From DASZQY01 sp036511595 (lineage in GTDB: Bacteria; Pseudomonadota; Alphaproteobacteria; Rhizobiales; Kaistiaceae): a stretch of 64,000 nucleotides of DNA. The stretch is from positions 1 to 64,000 of the forward strand of contig DATCBY010000052.1 in assembly GCA_036511595.1 (NCBI GenBank). The letters are read 5' to 3'. The first letter of the stretch is position 1; each line of letters begins with the position of its first letter. Below, one piece after another: positions 1-7,337 of this stretch. Under the pieces are notes generated by a model. It had not been told where the DNA came from, did not search any database, and saw only the letters and a list, made by a program, of their open reading frames with translations. The translations under genes and the position numbers were made by a program.

Positions 1-241
1 ATACATGCCACGGCGCGACATCTAGCTTTGTCGGACCGTCCTTGTCTTGTTGTAGATCAAGGCGGTGTTTCCGTTCTTCACATTTTCTATCTTTCGAGAT
101 GGCGGCCCTCGCGAGGGTTGGATGCCCACGGATTTGGCCAGTCGCGGGTCTGAAGGGGGTGCCACTGATTCCGCGTTTCGTGGTATGATTCCGCTGTTTT
201 CTCGTTCGGTGGCGTGATTCCGCTGCATTTTTGGGGGGGCG

Positions 242-1591
242 ATGATGGTCTGGATACACTCGGGATCCTCGTCCGGGACCACCGCGGTCACGAGGTTCAA
301 GAGGGTTGTCACCGCCATGGCTTTCGCCGGGGTGTTGGCGTTCGCGGGCTTCGCCTCCCGCGAAGCGCACGCCCTGCCAAGCTTCGCCCGCCAAACGGGA
401 CAGCCCTGTTCCTCCTGCCACACAGCATTTCCCGAGCTGACCCCATTCGGTCGCGCCTTCAAGCTCGGTGGCTATACGTTGGGTGGCGGCATGATGGATC
501 CGTTCACCCACTTCGCGGGCATGGTGCAGACGGGGTTCACACACACTCAGGCTCCACAAACCGGGCTCGATCCCTTCAACCCCAACGATAACCTCGCGAT
601 ACAGCAAGCCAGCCTCTTCTATGGCGGCAAGATTGTCGAAAACCTCGGCGCTTTTGTTCAGGCGACATACGACGGCATCGGCAATTCTGTCTCGTGGGAC
701 AACGTCGATGTTCGCATGGCCAAGTCGACAACCATCTCAGGCAAGGACACCGTGTTCGGGATTACGGTGAATAATAATCCGACTGTTCAGGACGCCTGGA
801 ACACGGCCCCGGCATGGAGCTTCCCGGGGGGGTACATTACCTCGGGGCTCGGACCGGAGCCCACCGCGTCAACGATGCTCGAAGGCGCCTTCTCACAGCA
901 AGTGCTCGGCGCGGGTGCCTACGTTTACTACAACAGTACGCTCTACGCGGAGCTATCTGGTTATAAGAGCCTTTCGCCGGAGACACTGTCGGCGCTGGGC
1001 GTGGCGCCGGATGGTACCAGCGCGTTCAGCGGTATCGCTCCCTACGCGCGCGTGGCGTTCGAGCCATCGTGGGGTAACAATTCCCTGGAGATTGGCGCGT
1101 TTGGAATGTTTGCCAACGTCGTGCCACAGAGGATGGGACCTCAGACCGATTCCTACACCGACATAGGCCTTGATTCTCAGTACCAGTACATCAACGACAA
1201 GAATGCATTTACGGCACGCGCCAGCTACATCCACGAGAACCAGAGATTGAGCGCGAGCCAAGGGCTACATCTGACCACCAACATTTCAAACTACTTAGAC
1301 AGCTTTAGGGCTTCGGCTTCCTACACCTATGACCATACCTACAGCTTGACGGCCGGGTACTTTGGAATTTCCGGGAGCGCCGACTCCGCCCTCTATGGAG
1401 GAAGCCCCAACAGTAGTGGATTTGTCTTCGATCTTTCCTGGCTGCCTTGGAGCAATGGGAACTCTCCCTTGTGGGAGGGGTTCAACACCCGCTTTGGCGT
1501 TCAGTACACGATGTACAACGAATTCAACGGGACGAGTGCGGGCGCGTCAGACAACAACACGCTGTTCCTTTATGCGTGGTCCGCCCTGTAA
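242..1591 (+). CDS. Monohaem cytochrome c fused to a probable outer-membrane beta-barrel (Cyc2-like)
   Basis: The 449-residue product has a basic N-terminus and hydrophobic stretch (about residues 18-44, cleavage near AHA-LPSF), so it is exported. Directly after it comes one haem-binding motif CSSCH (56-60), inside a conserved-looking stretch with FARQTG before it and ELTPFGRAFKLGGYTL after it. The remaining ~360 residues have no long hydrophobic helix but many short stretches of alternating aromatic/polar residues, as expected for beta strands of a porin. A single N-terminal haem plus barrel is the architecture of Cyc2, the outer-membrane Fe(II) oxidase, and of related uncharacterised cytochrome-porins. 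An electron-transfer role is inference; the substrate cannot be read from sequence. The true start could be a few codons downstream. Codon use is AT-richer than the neighbours, suggesting acquisition. Confidence 0.6.
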   Translation: MMVWIHSGSSSGTTAVTRFKRVVTAMAFAGVLAFAGFASREAHALPSFARQTGQPCSSCHTAFPELTPFGRAFKLGGYTLGGGMMDPFTHFAGMVQTGFTHTQAPQTGLDPFNPNDNLAIQQASLFYGGKIVENLGAFVQATYDGIGNSVSWDNVDVRMAKSTTISGKDTVFGITVNNNPTVQDAWNTAPAWSFPGGYITSGLGPEPTASTMLEGAFSQQVLGAGAYVYYNSTLYAELSGYKSLSPETLSALGVAPDGTSAFSGIAPYARVAFEPSWGNNSLEIGAFGMFANVVPQRMGPQTDSYTDIGLDSQYQYINDKNAFTARASYIHENQRLSASQGLHLTTNISNYLDSFRASASYTYDHTYSLTAGYFGISGSADSALYGGSPNSSGFVFDLSWLPWSNGNSPLWEGFNTRFGVQYTMYNEFNGTSAGASDNNTLFLYAWSAL

Positions 1592-2294
1592 GTTGGCGAA
1601 CCGTCAATCATGTCCACAAATCATCGCTCGGTCACCAGAGTTGTTCATAGTTGAACGGACTCTCCGACTAGAGATATTCACCGTGCGCGACGCGGTCTCC
1701 TTGGGTCGCCTTCGCCACCCGTTACCAACCTTCGCCGTTGGTGAGCGTTCAGCTCAGGTCGCCAGTCTGAATGCGAACGTCGATTGTAGGCAATTGCCGG
1801 AGCACACCTGACCACCGCAGAATTGATACGGGCCGATCGGTTCCAACGATCGCAGATAAGTTGCGCCGACCTGTTTCCGACGAACGGCCGGTGACGTTGC
1901 CCCCAAGTTTTATCGCCGTGCCCCGCTCGCCGACCCGGGGCACGGGATCGCCCGCAGCGCTCAAAATCACCCGTCTACACATACAATTGCTACGAGCACG
2001 GCCTGAGGTGGGGCGCGGGCAGCCGACAGCCCCTCGCCGTCGGAAACCGTCCGTGCACACGGGCGATCTTCGGCCAGGCCCGTCAACAGATCGCTCGTTT
2101 GCAAATCCGCAAAGAGCAGACATCGCACCCGATGGTCATCGAAACTGCAAAGCCTCAAGAGCAGCTTTCCTGGACGCGTTAGCAAGCGTAGCGCATCATC
2201 ATCTGGAGCGTACTTAGTGGCCTTGGCCGACCAAGGAATTCATGCGACGGCGAGCTGCAAGCGCGCCACACAGAGCGCAGCATCGAGCCTACAA
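1592..2294. other. About 700 bp with no intact gene
   Basis: No open frame here has a recognisable start, ribosome site and family signature. The only hint of coding history is on the minus strand (see the possible GGDEF remnant at 1749-2185). The stretch separates the cytochrome-porin gene from the EAL fragment and looks like decayed sequence. Confidence 0.5.
1749..2185 (-). pseudogene. Possible decayed GGDEF-domain remnant
   Basis: On the minus strand one frame (2185 down to 1967) reads SDLLTGLAEDR followed about 20 residues later by VLVAIVCVDG, which resembles the DxLTGLxNR start and the hydrophobic-DxDGF strand of diguanylate cyclase domains. After a stop, another frame (down to about 1749) continues with AAGDPVPRVGERG and KLGGN, resembling the GDxxLRxVGERL and RLGGDEF region. 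The match needs a frameshift and every motif is degenerate, so this is a tentative reading of a dead gene, not a functional call. Confidence 0.25.
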
Positions 2295-2621
2295 CTAGCC
2301 GGCAGCGGCTGCGAGGACAGGGAACTGCTCATGGCCGATCAGCGCTCGGAACTCGACTGAAGGCATTGGCCGACCGAAGAAATTGCCCTGTACCCGATCG
2401 CACGAAGATACTGACAAGATTTTGGCCTGCGCTTCGGTCTCAACGCCCTCCGCGATAACCTGCATGCCAAGTTTGTGGGCTAGCGCCACCAACGCCTCGA
2501 CCAAGACCGCATCCCGAGGCCTCAAGTCAAAGTGGTCCACTTTTTCGATATCACTATACTCCCCCCGCGAAAGCGGGGACCCAGGTGGGAGAGGAAGTCG
2601 CACCCGCGCGACTATCCGCAA
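2295..2621 (-). pseudogene. C-terminal fragment of an EAL-domain (c-di-GMP phosphodiesterase) gene
   Basis: About 75 residues match the end of EAL domains: ALVALAHKLGMQVIAEGVET, then CDRVQGNFFGRPMP and a final EFRALIG. The catalytic EAL motif and the first two thirds of the domain are absent. The upstream part of the frame (2546-2621) is not EAL sequence but runs into the palindromic repeat cluster, so the 5' part has been lost or replaced. With the possible GGDEF remnant downstream it marks a decayed cyclic-di-GMP signalling locus. It cannot be an active phosphodiesterase. Confidence 0.6.
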
Positions 2622-2714
2622 CTGTCGCGCCCGCGCAGGCGGGGACCTAGCATCGTCGGCGATGCAAATGATGCCCGGACGGCGCCTGCTGGATTCCCGC
2701 CTTCACGGGAGTGA
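2563..2714. repeat. Cluster of three REP-like palindromic repeats
   Basis: Three related hairpins lie close together: CCCCGC-GAAA-GCGGGG (2563-2578, followed by ACCCAGG), CCCGC-GCAG-GCGGG (2630-2643, followed by GACCTAG) and TCCCG-CCTTCA-CGGGA (2695-2710, preceded by TGGAT and followed by GTGAC). These resemble the short dispersed intergenic palindromes common in proteobacteria. Further copies of the same type are seen at 49813-49832 and 52451-52476. Confidence 0.7.
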
Positions 2715-2754
2715 CAACAAAAGAATGAGCCAGCACGGCAAAGAAGCAACCCCG

Positions 2755-3375
2755 CTAAGCGTGCCCCGCTTCCCCCGAAAGCCGCGCCGGATCGACTCCC
2801 ATCAGCGAAAGCGCCCGCGTGTATTTGCCGTCGAGGTCGCCATCGAAAATGAGTTCCGGCAATGCCGGGCAATGCAGCCAGCCGTTCGCCTGGATCTCGT
2901 TGTCAAGTTGCCCCGGCGACCAGCCGGCGTAGCCAAGCGCCAGCATGGCGTTCGCCGGTCCGTTGCCGTTGGCGATGGCCTTGAGAATTTCCAGCGTCGC
3001 CGTCAGCGAGACGCGGTCATCGATGGGCAGCGTCGAGTTTTCGACGAAGTAGTCGGAGGAGTGCAGGACAAACCCGCGCCCGGTTTCCACCGGCCCGCCG
3101 CGATTCACCTTCATGCGGCCCGCCGGCCCCGGCAGCCTGATCTCGCGGCCTTTCGGGATGATGTCGAGCTGTACCAGCATGTCGCGGAAGGTGATCTGTC
3201 GCGCCGGCTGGTTGATGGTGATGCCCATCGCGCCTTCGGCGGAGTGCGCGCAGATATAGACCACGGTGCGCGCGAACGGTCCCTCGAGGATCGTCGGCAT
3301 GGCGATGAGGAACTGCCCGTCGAGATAACCCCGACCGGCCTTGCCGGATGCTATGTCGGTAACGAGCTTGGACAT
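2755..3375 (-). CDS. yqgE: YqgE/AlgH (UPF0301) family protein
   Basis: A 206-residue soluble protein starting MSKLVTDIASGKAGRGYLDG, with the family's GQFLIAMP, EGAMGITINQP and RGGPVETGRGFVLHS segments and the C-terminal LALGYAGWSPGQLDNEI. The family is widespread and single-domain; its biochemical role is not settled. The start at 3375 is chosen over an upstream in-frame ATG (3462) because the family begins here and the upstream part would overlap the promoter region of the divergent gene. It is divergent to the DsbD-alpha-like gene with about 137 bp between them. Confidence 0.9.
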   Translation of the reverse strand: MSKLVTDIASGKAGRGYLDGQFLIAMPTILEGPFARTVVYICAHSAEGAMGITINQPARQITFRDMLVQLDIIPKGREIRLPGPAGRMKVNRGGPVETGRGFVLHSSDYFVENSTLPIDDRVSLTATLEILKAIANGNGPANAMLALGYAGWSPGQLDNEIQANGWLHCPALPELIFDGDLDGKYTRALSLMGVDPARLSGEAGHA

Positions 3376-3512
3376 GGCTGCGAATCGTACCACGCCGACC
3401 CCAAATTGAAAGAGTGGCGGACCGCCTGCGCCGCTTCGGCGCATCCCGGTTGTCACAAACAAATGAAACCGCCGTGGTCGCGGTCAGGCCGCCCGGCCGC
3501 TATGGTCCATCG

Positions 3513-4343
3513 ATGAAATCCGCCGTTCCCGTTCTGCTCGCTCTTGCGGTCGCCGCCGCGTGCCTCGCCGCCATCCCGTCGCTCGCCGCCACCGGCGACT
3601 GGGCGACAGGCCAGAAGGCGCAGGTGCGGCTGCTCGCCGCGGGCATCGGCAAGGACGGCAAGCTCGCTGCCGGTATTGAGATCGCGTTGCCCGAGGACTG
3701 GCACACCTATTGGCGCAGCCCCGGCGATGCCGGCATCGCGCCGATCATAGATTTCTCCGCGTCGAAGAACGTTGCCTCCGCCACGGTCAGTTATCCGACG
3801 CCGAGCCGCCTCGACGACGGAGATTCCGTCACCAATATCTATGAGCACGACGTGGTTCTGCCCGTCAGCGTTGTCCCGGCGAATCCGGCGAGACCGGTCG
3901 AGCTCGCCGCCCATCTCCAGATCGGCGTGTGCGGCACCGTCTGCGTGCCTGACGATATTCGCGCGACCCTGACGGTGAAGCCGGGAGCGGGCGACCCCGA
4001 CGTTGACGCTACGCTTGCCGACGCCCGCAACGCCGTTCCCGGTCCGCCGCAGCCTGGAGTTTTCGCGTTCACCGCCGTCACCCGCGACGGCGGCACCGAC
4101 TCGCATCCCGTTTTCCGCTTCACCGGCACCGTCCCTGACGCAAGGGATGCAAGCCTGTTTGTCGAGGGGCCCGACGGCTGGTCGCCGTACACGCCGGACT
4201 TTGCCGGCGACGATGGTGGCAAGGCGGTCTGGTCGGTGAAGTTTTCGCGCCTCGGCGCCGAAACCCCGATCGCGTGTGCGAAGTTTCGCCTCACGGCGGT
4301 TTCCGGCGGGCGCGCCATCGATCAGACCATCGGCGTCGAATAG
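3513..4343 (+). CDS. Secreted protein with DsbD-alpha-type (thiol-disulfide interchange) domain
   Basis: A 276-residue protein with a signal peptide (residues 1-25, ending SLAA). The rest looks like the periplasmic alpha domain of DsbD-type disulfide reductases: EIALPEDWHTYWRSPGDAG and, at 140-150, the cysteine pair CGTVCVP. No transmembrane reductase domain or thioredoxin domain follows, so it is a stand-alone alpha-like domain, as is common in this order of bacteria. It probably takes part in periplasmic thiol redox chemistry; the partner is not visible here. The ATG at 3513 is preferred to an upstream in-frame start because it begins the signal peptide. Confidence 0.8.
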   Translation: MKSAVPVLLALAVAAACLAAIPSLAATGDWATGQKAQVRLLAAGIGKDGKLAAGIEIALPEDWHTYWRSPGDAGIAPIIDFSASKNVASATVSYPTPSRLDDGDSVTNIYEHDVVLPVSVVPANPARPVELAAHLQIGVCGTVCVPDDIRATLTVKPGAGDPDVDATLADARNAVPGPPQPGVFAFTAVTRDGGTDSHPVFRFTGTVPDARDASLFVEGPDGWSPYTPDFAGDDGGKAVWSVKFSRLGAETPIACAKFRLTAVSGGRAIDQTIGVE

Positions 4344-4419
4344 TGCCTCGACGGGCGGCCTCGGCTCCGCTAGTTGAATGTCCAACTACCGTTCAATCCA
4401 GCGTTCAAGGGTGAGAAAC

Positions 4420-4908
4420 ATGATCAAGGTAGGCGATCGTCTTCCGGCCGGAAAATTCCGCGTCAAGCAGGCCGATGATTCGGTAAAGGAAGTCACGACC
4501 GACGAGTTGTTCAAGGGCAAGAAGGTCGTTTTCGTCGGCGTCCCCGGCGCCTTCACGTCCACCTGTCACCTCGCGCATATCCCGGCGTTCATCACCCATG
4601 CCAGCGAGCTGAAGGCGAAGGGCGCCGATCACATCGTCGTCATGGCCGTCAACGACCACCACGTCATGAAAGCGTGGGGCGAGTCTCTGGGCGGCAAGGA
4701 CAAGGTCGACTTCGTTTCCGACGGCAACGGCGAATACGCCAAGGCGCTCGGCCTGCTGGTCGACCTGTCCGCTCCCGGGCTTGGCCATCGCGTACGCCGC
4801 TTCTCCGCCCTGGTCGATGACGGCGTCGTCAATACGCTGAACCTCGAGGCGGACGGCAGCCGCGACGTCAAGGAGACCAGCGCCGCCACCATCATGGCGC
4901 AGCTCTAG
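4420..4908 (+). CDS. Peroxiredoxin (Prx5-like, 1-Cys)
   Basis: A 162-residue thiol peroxidase that reduces hydrogen peroxide and organic hydroperoxides. The peroxidatic cysteine is C49 in PGAFTSTCH, the family's PGAFTPTC loop with Ser for Pro. No second cysteine occurs, so resolution must come from an outside thiol such as glutaredoxin or glutathione. Typical Prx5 features follow (VVMAVNDHHVMKAW, FVSDGNGEYAKALGL, GHRVRRFSALVDDG). The ATG at 4420 has an AAGGGTGAG upstream and matches the family N-terminus; an in-frame ATG at 4378 would add 14 residues. The 3' end overlaps convergent rnhA by 4 bp. Confidence 0.9.
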   Translation: MIKVGDRLPAGKFRVKQADDSVKEVTTDELFKGKKVVFVGVPGAFTSTCHLAHIPAFITHASELKAKGADHIVVMAVNDHHVMKAWGESLGGKDKVDFVSDGNGEYAKALGLLVDLSAPGLGHRVRRFSALVDDGVVNTLNLEADGSRDVKETSAATIMAQL

Positions 4909-5363
4909 GACGCGCGCTTCTTCTTGAAAGGTGCCATGCCTTCGTTGGCAAGTTCGTCGGCGCGCTCGTTGCCATGCGTGCCGGCGTGGCCCTTCACCCA
5001 GTGCCACTTGATCTCGTGCTTCGCCGCCAGCGCGTCGAGCTTCTGCCACAGGTCGACGTTCTTTACCGGCTTGCGGTCGCTGGTCTTCCAGCCGTTTCGC
5101 TTCCAGCCGGTCACCCAGCCGGTGACACCGCCGCGCACGTATTGCGAGTCGGTATAGAAATCCACCGCGCTCGGCCCCTTCAGCGCCGACAGCGCCTCGA
5201 TCGCCGCCGTCAGCTCCATGCGGTTGTTGGTGGTCAGTGCCTCGCCGCCCTTGAGATCTTTCTCGTGCCCGTCGGCAATGAGCACGGCACCCCAGCCGCC
5301 CGGTCCGGGGTTCCCCGAGCAAGCGCCGTCGCTCCAGATGGCGATGCGTCGCTTTTCGCTCAC
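4905..5363 (-). CDS. rnhA: Ribonuclease HI
   Basis: A 152-residue RNase HI, which cuts the RNA strand of RNA/DNA hybrids such as R-loops and Okazaki primers. The four metal-binding acidic residues are present: D12 (WSDGACSGNPG), E50 (NNRMEL), D72 (YTDSQYV) and D136 (ERADELAN), plus H126 in VKGHAG. Length and the basic-protrusion segment (WKRNGWKTSDRKPVKN) are normal for the bacterial enzyme. Its start overlaps the thrB stop by 4 bp, so the two are translationally coupled. Confidence 0.97.
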   Translation of the reverse strand: MSEKRRIAIWSDGACSGNPGPGGWGAVLIADGHEKDLKGGEALTTNNRMELTAAIEALSALKGPSAVDFYTDSQYVRGGVTGWVTGWKRNGWKTSDRKPVKNVDLWQKLDALAAKHEIKWHWVKGHAGTHGNERADELANEGMAPFKKKRAS

Positions 5364-6328
5364 GCGTCGACCAGCCCGTAGGCGGAGGCATCGCTGACGC
5401 CGCGGTGAAAGCGCAGCTTGCGGTAATATTCGAGCGGGTCCTTGGGCACGACCAGCGCCCCGGCCGGCACCTCCAGCCAGTCGTGCAGCCGCGTCAGCAG
5501 GAAGCGCAGCGCCGATCCGCGCGCCAGCAGGGGCAATGCGGCGATTTCCTCGCTGCGGAAGGCGCGCACCGCTCGGTAGCCTGAGGTCAGCGCGCGCGCC
5601 TTGGTCACGTTAAGCGCGCCGTCGGGCTCGAAGCACCATGCATTGAGACAGATGGCGACATCGTAGGCCAGCATGTCGTCGCAGGCGAAATAGAAGTCGA
5701 TGAGTCCCGAGAGTTCGCCGCCGAGGAAAAAGACATTATCCGGAAAGAGGTCGGCATGGATGACGCCCTGTGGCAGTCCGCGGGGCCAGTGCTCCTCAAG
5801 GTAGTCGAGTTCCCGCTCGATCTCTGCACCGAGGCCGGGAAAGACACTGTCCGCGCGGCCGCTGCATTGCTGGTAGATCGGCCGCCAGCCGCGCACGGAA
5901 AGTGCGTTCGGTCGCCGCAAAACAAAGCCATCGCCGGCGAGATGCAGTTGCGCTAGCGCCTCACCGACCGCCACGCAATGCTCCGTCTTCGACCGGCGCA
6001 GCGACCGCCCCGGCAGGAAGGTGACGATCGCCGCGGGCCGTCCGGCAAGGCGGTTCAGCGCTTTGCCGCTACGGTCGCGCACCGGCAGGGGGCACGACAG
6101 CCCGCGGCCGGCGAGATGTTCCATCAGGCCAACGAAGAACGGCAAGTCGGCCGGATCGACCCGCTTCTCATAGAGTGTCAGGATGAACTGCCCGTTCACG
6201 GTGCCGAGCAGGTAGTTCGAGTTCTCGACGCCTTCGGCAATGCCCTTGACCGAGGTCACCTCCCCAAGGTCGTAGGCCGCCACGAATGCGTCGAGCTCGT
6301 CGTCGGGAATTTCGGTATAGACCGCCAA
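5360..6328 (-). CDS. thrB: Homoserine kinase, aminoglycoside-phosphotransferase fold
   Basis: A 322-residue kinase that phosphorylates homoserine in threonine synthesis. It is the APH-fold type found in alphaproteobacteria and pseudomonads, not the GHMP type. It begins MAVYTEIPDDELDAFVAAYD and has the catalytic loop VIHADLFPDNV and metal-binding GLIDFYFACDD. It sits 6 bp after ispH and overlaps rnhA by 4 bp, the usual ispH-thrB-rnhA order. The enzyme for the next step, thrC, is upstream in the same leftward gene run. Confidence 0.95.
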   Translation of the reverse strand: MAVYTEIPDDELDAFVAAYDLGEVTSVKGIAEGVENSNYLLGTVNGQFILTLYEKRVDPADLPFFVGLMEHLAGRGLSCPLPVRDRSGKALNRLAGRPAAIVTFLPGRSLRRSKTEHCVAVGEALAQLHLAGDGFVLRRPNALSVRGWRPIYQQCSGRADSVFPGLGAEIERELDYLEEHWPRGLPQGVIHADLFPDNVFFLGGELSGLIDFYFACDDMLAYDVAICLNAWCFEPDGALNVTKARALTSGYRAVRAFRSEEIAALPLLARGSALRFLLTRLHDWLEVPAGALVVPKDPLEYYRKLRFHRGVSDASAYGLVDA

Positions 6329-6334
6329 GTTAGC

Positions 6335-7294
6335 TCACTCGGCCGCGTCGCGGAGGGCCCGCGGCAGGTTGAAGGTGACATCTTCGGCGGCGGCAGTGAC
6401 CAGCTTGACGTGAATCTCAAAGCGTTCGGCGAACGCCGCTATCACTTCCTCGACGAGCACTTCCGGCGCCGATGCGCCGGCGGTGATACCCACCCGCTTG
6501 ATGCCGCCGAGCCGAGACCAGTCGATTTCTGAGGCGCGCTGCACAAGCAGTGCTACCGGGCAGCCCGCCCGCTCGGCCACCTCACGCAGCCGCTGCGAGT
6601 TCGATGAATTGGGCGCCCCGATAACGATCATCGCGTCGATCTGATGCGCCACCCGCTTCACCGCTTCCTGGCGGTTGGTGGTCGCGTAGCAGATGTCTTC
6701 CTTATGTGGGGCCACGATCTGCGGAAAGCGCTCCGTCAGAATGGCGACCATGGCAGCAGTGTCATCGACCGAGAGCGTGGTCTGCGTGATGTAGGCGAGC
6801 TGCTTGTCGGACTTTGGCTGGAACACGCGGGCATCCGCCTCCGTCTCGATCAGGCTGATCGCACCGTCAGCCAGCTGCCCCATGGTGCCGGCGACCTCCG
6901 GGTGCCCGGCATGGCCGATAAGCACGATCTCGCGGCCGCGCCGGAAATGGATTTCAGCCTCGCGATGAACCTTTGTCACCAGCGGGCAGGTTGCGTCGAG
7001 ATGGAAGAGATTGCGCAGCCGCGCTTCCTCGGGGACGGCCTTGCTGACCCCGTGTGCCGAGAAGATCACCGGCTGCTCGGTAGCGGGAATTTCCGAGAGT
7101 GTCTCGACGAAGATCGCGCCCTTCGCTTTCAGGCTATCGACTACGTACCGGTTGTGCACGATCTCATGGCGCACATAGACTGGCGGGCCGAATTTCTCCA
7201 GCGCCAGCTCGACGATCTGGATCGCCCGGTCGACGCCGGCGCAGAAGCCGCGCGGGCTGCACAGGAGAACGTCGAGGGCCGGCTTCGCGATCAT
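6335..7294 (-). CDS. ispH: 4-hydroxy-3-methylbut-2-enyl diphosphate reductase
   Basis: A 319-residue iron-sulfur enzyme making IPP and DMAPP in the last step of the MEP isoprenoid pathway. The three cluster cysteines are C18 (PRGFCAGVDRAI), C103 (DATCPLVTKVH) and C202 (DICYATTNRQEAV). The motifs HEIVHN, FSAHGVS, GHAGHPEV and SSNSQRL are all present. ispE of the same pathway and a polyprenyl diphosphate synthase that uses the product lie elsewhere in this window. Confidence 0.97.
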   Translation of the reverse strand: MIAKPALDVLLCSPRGFCAGVDRAIQIVELALEKFGPPVYVRHEIVHNRYVVDSLKAKGAIFVETLSEIPATEQPVIFSAHGVSKAVPEEARLRNLFHLDATCPLVTKVHREAEIHFRRGREIVLIGHAGHPEVAGTMGQLADGAISLIETEADARVFQPKSDKQLAYITQTTLSVDDTAAMVAILTERFPQIVAPHKEDICYATTNRQEAVKRVAHQIDAMIVIGAPNSSNSQRLREVAERAGCPVALLVQRASEIDWSRLGGIKRVGITAGASAPEVLVEEVIAAFAERFEIHVKLVTAAAEDVTFNLPRALRDAAE

Positions 7295-7337
7295 GGCTCG
7301 AAATGGGCTGCCGCCCGTCCGCTGTCAAGGCTCGCCC

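Noticed and set aside
1..241. Coding frame on the minus strand at the left edge (22-462)
   Set aside because: It is mostly antisense to the cytochrome gene start and has no recognisable features.
3414..3512. N-terminal extension of the DsbD-alpha-like gene
   Set aside because: The extra 33 codons precede a clean signal peptide and overlap the divergent promoter region, so the ATG at 3513 was used.
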